Assembly: GCA_007570785.1 (NCBI GenBank)
Contig: ML660201.1
Coordinates: 41,058,863 to 41,122,862, forward strand
DNA length: 64,000 nucleotides
From: Antilocapra americana
Lineage: Eukaryota > Chordata > Mammalia > Artiodactyla > Antilocapridae
Direction of reading: 5' to 3'
Positions 25,270-36,412 of this stretch are shown here, one piece after another. A program made the translations under genes and the position numbers. Every line of letters starts with the position of its first letter. Position 1 is the stretch's first letter. The notes beneath the pieces are model-generated. The model was not told where the DNA came from. It saw nothing but the letters and a program-made list of their open reading frames with translations, and made no database searches.

Positions 25270-25500
25270 AGACTGAAGCAGACTCTGGCAGATTTCTAAT
25301 CTGCCCTTGATAGCTGCATGACCTTGAGGAGTGACTTAAGTTACTCAGCTGTACTTTCCTTGTCTATGAAGTGGGGGTAACACTGCAAAACTTAATAGCT
25401 GCATGACCTTGAGGAGTGACTTAAGTTACTCAGCCATACTTTCCTTGTCTATGAAGTGGGGGCAACACTGCAAAACTTAAGAGAGTGACTCAAAATGTTA
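25270..25500 (+). mobile_element. MIR-like element with internally duplicated core
   Basis: gcatgaccttgaggagtgac, ttccttgtctatgaagtggg and actgcaaaacttaa fit a sense MIR core, and the core occurs twice in tandem (25311-25395 and 25396-25480). Confidence 0.6.
25311..25480. repeat. 85-bp tandem duplication
   Basis: Two abutting 85-bp units, 25311-25395 and 25396-25480, differ at three bases by my alignment (ctgtact/ccatact and gggggtaa/gggggcaa). Confidence 0.95.
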
Positions 25501-25612
25501 AACAAAATACTGCAGTTAAAGCACCTGGCTCAAAAAAGTAGGCGATGACTATATCCATTATTATTGAAGAAATATAATCAAATATATGTTTGATTATATA
25601 TATATTTCAGAG

Positions 25613-26535
25613 TGCAGAGAGGAACTAAGGAGCTTCTTGATGAGGGTGAAAGAGGAGAGTGAAAAAGCTGGCTTAAAGCTTAACATTCATAAAACTAAGA
25701 TTATGGCATCTGGCCCCATCACTTCATGGCAAATAGATGGGGAAAAAGTGAGAGCAGTGACAGATTTTTTTCTTTTCAGGCTCCAAAATCATTGGAGCTG
25801 GTGAAATTAGAAGATGCTTGCTTCTGGGTAGGAAAGCTATGACAAACAGCATTTTAAAAAGCAGAAATCTCACCTTGTTGACAAAAGTTCTTGTAGTCAA
25901 AGTCTTTCCAGTAGTCATGTACAGATGTGAGAGTTGGACCATAAAGAAGGCTGAGCACTGAAGAATTGATGTTTTTGAACTGAGGTGCTGAAGAAGGCTC
26001 TTGATAGTCCCTTGGGCAGCAAGGAGATCAAACCTGTCAATCCTAAAGGATTGGGCTTCCCTGGTGGCTCAGCTGGTAAAGAATCTGCATGGAATGTGGG
26101 AGACCTGGGAGACCTGAATTCAACCCTTGGATTGGGAAGACTCTCTGGAGAAGGGAACGGATACCCACTCCAGTATTCTGGCCTAGAGGATGCCACGGAC
26201 AGTATTGTCCATGGGGTCACAAAGAGTTGGACACGACTGAGTAATTTTCACTTTCCTAAAGAAAATCAACCCAAAATACTCATTGGAAGGACTGATGCTG
26301 AAGATCCAATACTTTGGCCACCTGATGCGAAGAACTGACTCATCGGAAAAGACCTTGATTCTGGGAAAGATCGAAGGGGATGATAGAGGATGAGATGGTT
26401 GGATGGCAATACCAACTCGATGGACGTGTGTTTGAGCAAGCTCCGGGAGTTGGTGATGGACAGGGAAACCTGGCGTGCTGCTGTCCATGGGATCACAAAT
26501 GGTTGGGACACGACTGAGTGACTGAGCTGAACTGA
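25613..26535 (+). mobile_element. BovB 3' fragment in the sense orientation, carrying a nested SINE
   Basis: Starts just after the YADD region (EELRSFLMRVKEESEKAGLK on the + strand at 25617 onward) and runs to the 3' terminus tgagctgaactgaa at 26535. It is interrupted by a Bov-tA SINE at 26051-26253; downstream sequence resumes at gaaaatcaacccaaaatact. Frameshifts are present. It is the only BovB in the window in the same orientation as ERC2. Confidence 0.92.
26051..26253 (+). mobile_element. Bov-tA SINE nested in BovB
   Basis: Complete head-to-tail copy from ttgggcttccctggtggctc to agttggacacgactgag and a short ttttcactt tail. The exact 8-bp repeat tcctaaag flanks it (26041-26048 and 26254-26261) and comes from the BovB host sequence. 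Confidence 0.95.
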
Positions 26536-27880
26536 AAATTGAATTGCTAGTGTACTTCATGGTCCATTGTAGCCTCTTTAGATAACTTTTCTACAAAGTT
26601 CGTATGAATATGTTGCTTGTGAACATTGCAGCTATCTGAGGAGTTAATTTGTGCAATAGTTGTTTACACACATTGACCAGGAAACTGTTTAGTGTCACCA
26701 CTGGAGTGTCTTGAATTCTTTTGTTTATATGCAGGATTATATGGATAAAGCTTTCAGTGGTGGATTTTGAGCTCTGTAGTCCCCAAAGGGGCACTAAAAG
26801 TTGTGCATGTTCAAAATATTTCCCATTTCCCAATACTTACCACTTAGTTGGGAAAGGAAGAAATGTACTCAAAACACCACCATTGATGGGAGGAGAGTTC
26901 ATTTCTGGCTAGAATAATGCAAGTTGTGCAAGGTTAAAGTTAGTGTTTTGATTTTTGTTTTGGTCAAAATAATCAGATTGGTAAAACTACAGTGATAGGT
27001 CTGGGGAAGACTGCCAACTCAAATCTGTGTCTGAGCATACCTAGAAGGATATGTGAAAATACCATTCTATCCCCGATTCTATACAGTTAAGGAAATAGGA
27101 AGAACTCAAATCTATATGACATTACAGACTTTAAAAAAAAGAAATATTAGATTTGAATTGCAAACATCTAGAGATTCTGAAATGTACTTGGGAAATGGAA
27201 ATGTAATTGTTAAACTCATTTGGTTTACTGAAGCAGTGGTAGAAATGGAAATCATAAAGTGACTTTGGATCCCACCTAGCAGAAAATGGTAAGTTTAATA
27301 CAGGGACAGTTGACTTCAGAAACTGTTGTTTTAATAGTTCACAAGGACTCAGAGTCATGTGTGAGGAACATTTCAGAAATTCTTATGAAATGCTGTGCAA
27401 GGAGGGGGACTAGAACTCTTTGAAACTAAATCTGAAAATTGCAGCTGTATATTGTTACTTCTGCCAGTGGCTTGTAATGAATATATAGAAAGCTTTTAAG
27501 AGTGCCCTTTCTTGTACCAGGTCTTCTAGAGAGGCATCTTCAGGGTTTACAAAGGTGCCAGGCTTGGCGGTGCTCACTGATCTATTACTTTAATAGAGAT
27601 CTAAATGTGTTCTGTCTTAATTACTTGGAAACTTACTGTTTTTTTAATTAAAAAAAAGATTTTAAAAGTTTTAAAGTCAACCTAATCTTTAAAAAATAGC
27701 TCCCAGAGATTCTGTGTTCTCATTTGCTTATATTTTTGAAATTTTAGCTGAAAAGTACTTTTGTGACCCATTGGTGATACAGTTATCTGAGCATTTGATT
27801 CCTTGTCATTAGCGGGGCTTAATCTCAATCAGTCTCAATGTCTCTGTGTAGCTGTTTGCTCCAAATAGATAATCACTATT
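26536..27880. other. Unique-looking intron DNA, no gene seen
   Basis: AT-rich with short frames only. No repeat was recognised. Confidence 0.6.
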
Positions 27881-28003
27881 GTTGTTTTCTCGCTAAGTCA
27901 CGTCCAACTCTTGTGACCATATGGACTGTGGCCCGCGAGGCTCCCCCTGTCCATGAGATTCTCCAGGCAAGAATACTAGAGTGGGTTGCCATTTCCTTCT
28001 CTA
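27881..28003 (-). mobile_element. Truncated Bov-tA SINE, antisense
   Basis: Antisense tail part only, from ttctcgctaagtcacgtcc to gccatttccttctctag. The tRNA-derived head is absent. Confidence 0.88.
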
Positions 28004-28104
28004 GAAATATATGACAAAGGCAGCTAATAGTGATATGTTCAGACTTATTTTCAGAGAGAGAGGTGTGTTGAAATAATTTTAAATGCTTCAGTGAAAAATT
28101 GACA

Positions 28105-28350
28105 TTGTTGTTCAGTCACTAAGTTGTGTCTGAGTCTTTGTGACCTCACGGACTACATCACGCCAGGCTCCCCTCTCCTTCAGTATCTCCTGGAGTTTGC
28201 TCAAATTCATGTCCATCGAATTGGTGATGCTCTCTAACCATCTCATCCTCCACCATCCCCTTCTCCTTTTGCCTTCAATCTTTCCCAGCATCAGGGTCTT
28301 TTCTAGTATGTCAGCTCTTTGCTTCAGGTGGCCAAAGCATTGGAGCTTCC
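28105..28350 (-). mobile_element. Short BovB 3' fragment
   Basis: Antisense 3' end only (ttgttgttcagtcactaag at the left edge). The - strand reads KLQCFGHLKQRADILEKTL and the rest of the C-terminal tail. It is about 245 bp and strongly 5'-truncated. Confidence 0.9.
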
Positions 28351-30687
28351 ACATTAGCTGAGAATTTGATACAGAAACAATGTTGTGATATGCAAAGTGA
28401 GTGCTTCTTGGATTAATTATTAAAATAAGTAAAGACAGTAGGTTGGAGGGAAAGGAAGTATTTTAAGTAGTCCCATGAAAGAGCATGTGGGTCCATTTTG
28501 TTGCTGAGCAGATAACTAGGACTGGTAGGGCCTCTTGCAAGCTTTGTGATTAAATGAAGTAGCAGTGAAGACCTAAATTGCTTTTATAAATATGATATCA
28601 TAAATAAGCATGACATAACATTTTGAAATAGTAGAAGGTGAATTGCAAAAATGTAAAGGCAGAGTTTAGAATCTCAACTTGTGCAAAGCCTGGGATACCA
28701 GACATAGTCAGTCAGGATGAGAAGACGTGCACCTTTCGAGCCCTCTGGTGCATGCTTGTTGTCCCTGAGAACTGAGACTCTGGGAGACCTCCCAAGCTGT
28801 GCCGCTCTCCCCTGTTGGAAAGTCTAATTTCTACCCATACTCACGAGGTTTAGAGAAATCAGACTGTGAGGGCAGAATGTAAGATGGTATGAAAAGCATG
28901 AGTTACCTTCAGCAGCACTGTTAAGGCTTTAAGTATGGAATGTACCATATAAATAATTATTTTCCTACTAGGGAAAGAAGGATGGCATCCCCTGTTGTAT
29001 ACAAGGCTTTGTTCCTAGTCTCACACATTTTTCATTTACTGACCCCAGCACTTCTCTGTTAGCCACTCTCTCTGCAGAGTTTGCCAAATATGCCACTCTG
29101 CTGTCTTATATCTCCCCCTTTATTCTCAATTTGTAACACATTTTCTTATTAACCTCTGACGGATTACAAACCTCATAACCCAAACTGCATGATAGTAAGC
29201 ACATCACTTTCTAGACGTGAGGGCCATATCTGCAGTGAAAAAGAAGCTGTTTTCCTTGGCAGAGTAGGTTTTATTGGTGTTAGTTGTGTCACAGATGTAA
29301 GTGGTGGAAGAATTTTCAGATGAGATGAAGTGTGTCTGATGTCCACATGGACTTCATATAAAGCATGTGATGTAATTCTGATTGGTTTTTCTTCTTCCCA
29401 TCACGGAGACAGACCTTCCCCAGCCTCAGTTCTCATGTATGTTCGATTGCATCACTTTCCATTTTTATTGAGTTTATGGCTATAAAAGAAGCCAAAGGCA
29501 TATTTTTATGGAAGAATATGATTTTTTTTACCCCACAACTATATTCCCCTTAGAAAAACTTTTTTTCCTGTTATTGTCTGCATAAAATATTTAAAATTTA
29601 CCTCATGGCAGTGATAGTCTGTAAGTTATTTACAGCAACTGCCTATTTAATATTTATTGACTGAGATAGTTTTATCATTATCAATCTATTTTTATTGAAT
29701 GAAGTAGCTATATGTAGAACCTGTCCTGTCTTCTTTCCTATTAAATACCATTCCATTGATGTGAATTTCTTTCACATTCCTCTCTCAATGCCCCACTCCC
29801 ATATGAGATTTCTTCTCCGATATTTGTAGACGTTAGCACTGATCAGCTTTTTTTTTCTTACTATAGATATCATTGTTTCGGCATGTAGAGTTGCAAGTTT
29901 TTTGAGTTTTATTTTCAGATGAATCAGTTTCATATGTTGAATCAACTATATACTGTAATGTCAACTGTTCTTGAGTAGTTTTTGATCACAACAGATTTAA
30001 TTCATTTTATAATTTAATCCTAATCCTGATTTTCCTTCATTTTATTTAGATTCTGTTCTTGTGTATGAGAAAAAGAGGGGTATGGGGAGAGAACATACTT
30101 TATTCTAGCTAAAAGTCATAGACTCGTGATTTGTTAAATTATAAAGAAATAATGTATTTCATGGATTGCACAGACCTGAATAGTGCTGCCACCTGGACAC
30201 ACATACTCAAAGCACATTGATAATTTCCCACAGTTGTTTTTAGTGAACTTTTCAGCATACTCGGAATTCTTCTCAAAACTGCCTTCCAGGCAGCCATTAC
30301 CAAACCTGTAGATGTGGCAAGTATGATGAAACCTGTATGTCCCCCTATCTAGTCTAGGTTCACCCTGTAAGTGGAGTTCTATGTCAACTTTTATAGTAAA
30401 TTGCTGAACCCTGAAAATTTCTGAAGATGGAGGTCTCACTTATTTTTAAGCATCTGACTCTGTTTATGCTCAGTAGTTATTATCAGTAGCTTGGTTCTTA
30501 TTTAGCTAGTTTCAATTACTGGGACAAAAATGATGGATCAAATATAGTTTAAAAACATGCAATTTAAAATGTACTTATGAACTTTCAAGTTAGAAAAAAT
30601 CTGAAGGGCCAAGATTAAGCCAAAGTAGGGGACTAGAATGAAAACTAGAGCACTGGTTCTATCTTCTTATTTTTTTAACTCCTTTGT
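28351..30687. other. Intron DNA, no gene supported
   Basis: Holds a 101-codon - strand frame at 30439-30134 with several Cys residues (see findings). Otherwise nothing was recognised. Confidence 0.55.
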
Positions 30688-30848
30688 TTGCTCCAGGTCT
30701 TAGTAGCAGTGTATAGGATCTTTATTGTGACATGCTGGATCTTTAATTGTGGCATCCAGGATCTAGTTCACTGGCCAGAGATCGAACCCAGGCACTCTGC
30801 ATCGGGAGCGTGGAGTCTCAACCACTGGACCACCAGAGAAATTCCTGG
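30688..30848 (-). mobile_element. CHR-type tRNA-derived SINE, antisense
   Basis: The + strand has gcgtggagtctcaaccactg and gaccaccagagaaattcctg, the complement of the CHR head (tggtggtccagtggttgag), with the CHR body to the left (tagtagcagtgtataggatc). Confidence 0.82.
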
Positions 30849-31319
30849 TTTTGTCTTCTTGTTGGCTTTGCTAGGCAGATGAACTGGAACTTTAGTTTTC
30901 ACAGTCACAGTGACACTGAAGGAAAGTGACAGGAGCTTGAGCCTGCTCAGAATGAGGAGCCAAGTAGAAATCCCACTACCACATAAAGCTGGGATCCTAG
31001 ACAGCTAGACTCTTAATGCAGAAGTAAAGTAAAAATAAACTGCCCAGTCTATTCTCCTCCCACCTAGACTAAGGGGCTCCAGGGAAAATCATTTATTTAC
31101 CTATTTTAAATCTTTGAGGCAAGAGAAAGGTGAAAAAACTAGCAATGAGAATCTGTAACCACAGCCGGCTCTTACACAGATGTGCAGTGTGAGGTGATCC
31201 AGGAATTTTCAGCATAGAATGTAGTTTAAAGGAGCTCGTGGTTGGTAGTGCCCAGCTATTGGCTGAGAGAAATGCTCTGAAGGACCACATGTTCAACTAA
31301 GACCCCTTGCTATTTTTCT

Positions 31320-32725
31320 CCAGAGAAAGTTCCAAAACATGTGAGTAAAAATTAAAAAAAATAATTTACAAAACCTTCAAGAAAGCAAGCCACCATAAGA
31401 AAAAGCCAGTAGAAAGAATTAACAACAGAACTAGAAGGGAAAGACTTCAGAAATTGAAATTTTAAGACAAACACTATGAAATAAGTATGTCTAACATGTT
31501 AAATAAAAGAAGGAGTTGAAAATGTGGCTAAAGGGCAAGAGGCTATAAAAATACCAAGGAAATTTAAAGAGAAGCAAATAAAATGACGTAGAAATAGAAA
31601 AATATAAAAATGGAAATTTAAAAGTTTGAGAAATATATTTAATTGCAGAATGGTCATAGCAGAAGAGAAACTTAATAGACTAGAAAATAGTGCAGAAGAA
31701 ATTAAGTAAAAGATAAAAAGATAGAAAACATTAAAGATGCATAGAAGATAGAATAAGAAGATCTAGCACAAATCTAACCCAAATACTTGAGGAAAGAGAG
31801 ATGGAATAGGAACAGTTACTATTCAGAAGCCATATTTGAAGAGATAAAGAGGTAAAAGCTGAGAATTTTCACAGGTATCAGTCTGCAAATTCAGAAGTCT
31901 TAAAATACCCAAAATAGGATAAATAAAATGAAATCTATTTGCATCAAAATAAAGACATAAAATCTTAGAGACAAAGAAGAAACCTTAACATTTGTCCAAA
32001 GGAGATATATGAATGTTCTATAAGTATGCAAAAAGATGTTTGATAGCATCTTAGTCATTAGAGAAAGCAAAACTGTAAGGAGAGAACCACTTGATACTCA
32101 CTGGAGTGGTGATGAGTGAAAAGGCAGGTATAACAAGTGCCAGTGAGGTTTCAAAGAAAGTAGAACCTCATATCCTTCTCGTGGGAATATGAAATGGTGT
32201 AGTCAGTTTGGAAAACAGGTAGAAATTCTTCAGAAAGCTAAACATACTTACCACGTGACCTAGCAGTTTCACACCTGTGTTTATATTCAAGAGAAATGAA
32301 AACATATGTCTCCACACACTTGCACATAAATGGTCTTAGCAGCATTATTAATAGTCAAAACATGGAAATAACTTAGGTGTACATCAACTGGTGAATGGAT
32401 AGAAACAATCATGTATATTCATACAGTGAAATATTACTTAGCTCTAAAGAGCAATGAAGTACTTATACATGCTACAACATGGATGAAACTTGAAATGTTG
32501 TGTTATGTTACAGAAGCCAGTGACAAAGTACGTATATTGAAGAGTGCATTTATATGAGATTCCCAGAAAAGGCCAATCCATACAGATAATGTAGATTATT
32601 GGTTGCCTAGGGCTAGGTGTAGAGGATGAGGAATGAAGAGTGACTTTTCTACTTACAGAGTTTCATATTAAGATAATGGAAATGTTCTAAAAATAAAAGT
32701 ATAATCAAATGTCATGCACATATAT
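31320..32725 (+). mobile_element. Old L1 fragment with 3' region
   Basis: A-rich L1-type sequence, then a recognisable 3' region: ctcatatccttctcgtggg near 32168, gaacaatcatgtatattc near 32403 and acatggatgaaacttg near 32480. It is heavily decayed and has no long ORF. Confidence 0.7.
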
Positions 32726-32729
32726 GGAA

Positions 32730-35610
32730 TATTGCACCCAACAGTTGTTGGATCCATAATCTTTTAAAGCACATTGTGTACAGAATTCATTTGATTATTG
32801 ACTACATTCTGTGCATAAAGCAAGATACACCAAATTTCAAATGAATACTGTAGAACAGACCATGTTCTCTATTCACAAAGCAAGTAAGACATAAAAAAAA
32901 GAGAAAAAAGAGATAACGAAAACACTTATGTATTTGGAGATTAAGAAACATACTTTTAAGTTATTCACTGGTCGAGGAGTAACAATGGAGATTGGAAAAT
33001 ATTTAAGGCTGTACAATAATGTCAAAGTATATCGAACTAGAGAGAGTGAGCTAAAATGATACTGACAGGAAAATATATGCTCTTAAGGCTCATATATGGA
33101 AAGAAACAAGTAGGAAAATTAGGAAAGTACTAAGAAGAAAATAATTTTAAAATTAGAGCTGAAACTAATGAAATAGAAAATAGAAATGTTGGATGATCAA
33201 CAGAACCAAAATTGGCCCTTTGAATAGGTTATTTAATGGGACATGCTTCTGCTGAGATTCATCAAGAAAATAATTAAGAATAAAAATATTATAAGTGAAT
33301 AAAGATAGTCATAGATTCCATAATATCAAATATAAATGAGTTTTATGAAAACTTCATCCCAACAGGGTGAAAATTTAGATGAAATGAAAGTTTTTTAGTA
33401 AAAACAACTTAGCAAAATTGATTCACATAATTAGAAAAATGAATATTCTTTAATCATTAAAGATGGCTGAAGTAAGGAATGGTCTTTGGAAAAAACCAGC
33501 TCTGGATGTTTTTTTGGGTGATTTTTAATGAACTTTAGTGAAAAAAAAATTTGCAGATTTATACAAATCATTTCAGAACACACTAAAAGAATGAACACTC
33601 CCTACTTTATTTGGAAGGCTAAACTGATGCTGAAACTTGATAAAGACAGCACAAGATAGGAAAATTACAAATCAGTCTTGCCCATAAATGGAGAAATGCT
33701 GACAAAATATTAGCAAGGTGAATCCAGTAATATATAAAAATAATAATGCATCATGACAAAGTATAATTTTTCACAGTAATGCATGGAGAGAGTAATATTT
33801 TAAAAATCCATTAATATAATTTATTCTATATTAAAGGTGAAAATGTGACAAATCATGAGGTGCAGAAAAAATGCTTGATAATATTGAGCATTCCTTAGTG
33901 ATTAAAAAAAACAACTTTTGGGAGAGTTGCAATAAAAGGGAACTTTCTAAAACTTGAATGCCTATAAAAAGCTAAAGCAAACATCAAGCTTAATGATGAA
34001 ACATTGAAATTCTTCCCTTTAAGATCAGGAACAAGACAGAAGCCACAAATTCCACCAGGAATATCAGAAAAATTCCTCTCTGTCTTTCTGCATGGCTTGA
34101 TAGCGTGGCTGGCATAGACTTCTTCACAGCCAAGTGGTCACAGGGTGGTTGGACTTCTGTCTTGGTGGTAAGCTTCCAGTGAGAGAAAGCTAAAGCTGCT
34201 AGGTCTCTTAGAGGGTAGAACACACGTGCTGACACTTGTTCTGCAGTTTGGTAGCTGAAGTAAGTCACAGTCCAGTCCGTGCTCAAGAGGAGGGTAAACA
34301 AACTCCTCCTTTAGTTGTGAGGAATGGCATATGTGTATAAGTAGGAAGAAATTGGTGGCAGTAATTTTTGGAGGTCTTCTACCATAATTCCTCCAGATTG
34401 GCGAAAATGTAAAACTCCAATGACATATGATATTGGCAAAGACATGGAGTGATTGGCACATTTACAGACTGCTTGTGACCTTAGAAATTAATATATGTTC
34501 TTTAGAAAACACTTCAGTGTTATCTTGTGAATATGAAGATGTGCATGCTCTGTGTTCCAGCTATTTAACTCCTAGATTATTTTTTACAATGTGTACCAGG
34601 TAGTATGTATAAGAATATTCAGAATAGCGTTTTTCACAATAGCAAAAAAACCTGGAAATAAGCCCAAATGTCTGTTAACAGCACAGTAGACAAATACATT
34701 TTGATGAAGTCTTACAGTGGAATACTGTTGAGTTAAATTCAGTCACTCAGTCGTGTCCAACTCTTTGCAACCGCATGGACTGCAGCATGCTAGGCTTCCC
34801 TGTCCATCACTAACTCCCAGAGACTACTCAAACTCATGTCCATCACTTTGGTGATGCCATCCAACCATCTCATCCTCTGTCATCCCCTTCTCCTCCTGCC
34901 CTCAATCTTTCCCAGCATCAGGATCTTTTCAAATAAATCAGTTCTTTGCATCAGGTGGCTTAAGTATTGGAATTTCAGCTTCAGCATTAGTCCTTCCAGT
35001 GAATATGCAGGGCTAATTTCCTTTAGGATGGACTGGTTGGATCTCCTTGCAGTTCAAGGGACTCTTAAGAGTCTTCTCCAACACCACAGTTCAAAACATC
35101 AATTCTTTGACACTCAGCTTTTTTTATAGTCCAACTGTCATATCCATACATGACTACTGGAAAAACCATAGCTTTGACTAGATGGACCTTTGTTGGTAAA
35201 GTAATGTCTCTGCTTTTTAGTATGCTATCTATGTTGGTCATAGCTTTTCTTCCAAGGAGCGAGCTTGTACTTTAATGAACATGAAAATGAACACATTGCA
35301 CAAACAGTAATGTGATTTAATCTTAAAGATATTAGATTGAGTAGAAAAAAGCTAAAAGCTAAAAAAGGAAAAAAAACACAGTGCAAATAAAGTTAAAAAC
35401 CATGCAAAATTAAATAGTGTAGAATTTACAGGTACAAAAAAATAAGGTATGCTTCAAAGACAAATACAGATGAACACAAAATTTAGGCTGGTGATTGTTT
35501 CCAGAGAGGGAAAGAAAATAGAAACGGGTTGGGATATGGGTAATTCTAGTGATTTTTAGTGAATTGAATAATGGATGTTTCTTGTATTATTTTTCTATTT
35601 TATGTATTTT
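32730..35610 (+). mobile_element. Second old L1 fragment, split by BovB at 34738-35264
   Basis: ORF2-like sequence (gctgaaactaatgaaatag near 33162, tattagcaaggtgaatccag near 33709) followed by a 3' region (aatagcaaaaaaacctgg near 34640), then BovB, then the rest of the 3' region to about 35610. The piece at about 34050-34300 does not look like L1 and may be a separate insert. Confidence 0.65.
34738..35264 (-). mobile_element. BovB 3' fragment splitting an L1 3' region
   Basis: Antisense BovB from ttcagtcactcagtcgtg to a 5'-truncated edge near ccaaggagcgagc. It interrupts L1 3'-region sequence: cagtggaatactgttg lies on the left and tttaatgaacatgaaaatg resumes on the right. No clear target-site duplication was found. 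Confidence 0.9.
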
Positions 35611-36080
35611 TGATGTTCTTTTGTATATTTAATATGTAATATAAGAGAAAAGATCCCTCAATGCTTGCTTTTTGGGGATGAGGATTCTCTTCTGTCGAAT
35701 GATGCTCTTGAATGAAGGTCTAGGTTCTGTCTTGGGTAATTATCTTTGTTAGTTCCCTGTTGACCCTTCTGAGGACCATGGTCAATAGACCTTATTTTTT
35801 CTTGGATGAGTTGTGGGTTTGGCCAGGAAGGCTTCATTCTATTGTGAACCTTGGTTCTCAGTGGTGTGGAAGATAGAAAGCATTTTGTGGACCTTACCTT
35901 TCCTGTTTTCTATTGTCAGACACCTTTGAAGAGCCTCCCCAGACTCCTAAGACTGACTCCCAAGGCCGTATTTTTAAGCTCATGGTCTGCCATTGGAATG
36001 ATCACTAGCTCTTAAAAATTTAAGATAATTCAGTAGTCCTCAAATGTAAAGAGTAGGAGCTGTAGCTTATTCTTTTTTGT

Positions 36081-36098
36081 AATTTCATTGTTTTACAG
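36081..36098 (+). promoter_or_regulatory. ERC2: 3' splice site of the second ERC2 exon
   Basis: Reads aatttcattgttttacag before ATT GAT CAG. The pyrimidine tract is short but T-rich, with a further T run at 36072-36078. Confidence 0.85.
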
Positions 36099-36266
36099 AT
36101 TGATCAGCTGAAGCAGGAGCTTTCAAAGAAAGAGTCAGAACTTCTTGCCTTACAAACAAAGCTTGAAACTCTTAGCAATCAGAATTCAGATTGCAAGCAA
36201 CACATTGAAGTGCTTAAAGAATCACTTACTGCCAAAGAACAGAGAGCTGCCATTCTTCAGACTGAG
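36099..36266 (+). CDS. ERC2: ERC2 next internal coding exon (coiled-coil segment, 56 codons)
   Basis: This exon continues the ERC2 coiled coil directly from the exon ending at 23380. The acceptor is cattgttttacag|ATT and the donor is GAG|gtaagg, a strong match to consensus. It is 168 nt long, phase 0 at both ends. The peptide begins IDQLKQELSKKESELLALQ, runs through KLETLSNQNSDCKQHIEV and ends ESLTAKEQRAAILQTE. Leu/Ile residues recur at heptad-like spacing with flanking Glu, Lys and Gln. ERC1 has closely related residues (FSDSKQ in place of NSDCKQ) and, from memory, 28 extra residues just before this point. The next expected ERC2 peptide (VDALRLRLEE...) is not in the remaining 27.7 kb. The reading frame continues 47 codons past the donor to a second donor-like AAG|gtatga at 36407/36408, described under findings. 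Confidence 0.94.
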
Positions 36267-36403
36267 GTAAGGTACTGTTTCAGGACAGTAGACATTGAAT
36301 TGACAGCAAATATCCTACCCAAACAGCTTTCATTAGAAGACTCCCCTATCCAAATCCTTGGGGCCAGATACACCTTGGATATCAGATATCTTGGGGATTT
36401 TGG

Positions 36404-36412
36404 AAAGGTATG
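36404..36412 (+). promoter_or_regulatory. ERC2: Candidate alternative 5' splice site for the second ERC2 exon
   Basis: Sequence aaag|gtatg, with the GT at 36408-36409. Using it would add 36267-36407, exactly 141 nt (47 codons) without a stop, and keep phase 0. The annotated donor GAG|gtaagg is stronger. Use in vivo is inferred, not shown. Confidence 0.3.

Larger units (their letters stand above)
23381..36098 (+). other. ERC2: ERC2 intron between the two exons (12,718 bp)
   Basis: The intron is phase 0, with donor gtatgg and acceptor ...tttcattgttttacag. It holds a MIR-like element with an 85-bp duplication, a sense BovB with a nested SINE, a truncated antisense SINE, a short antisense BovB, a CHR SINE and a composite L1 block. 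No exon equivalent to the 28-residue ERC1-specific segment was seen. Confidence 0.92.

Noticed and set aside
26051..26130. tRNA gene suggested by the A-box/B-box-like head
   Set aside because: It is the tRNA-derived head of a Bov-tA SINE. The cloverleaf is not preserved, and the body and tail are those of the SINE. The same applies to the other SINE heads in the window.
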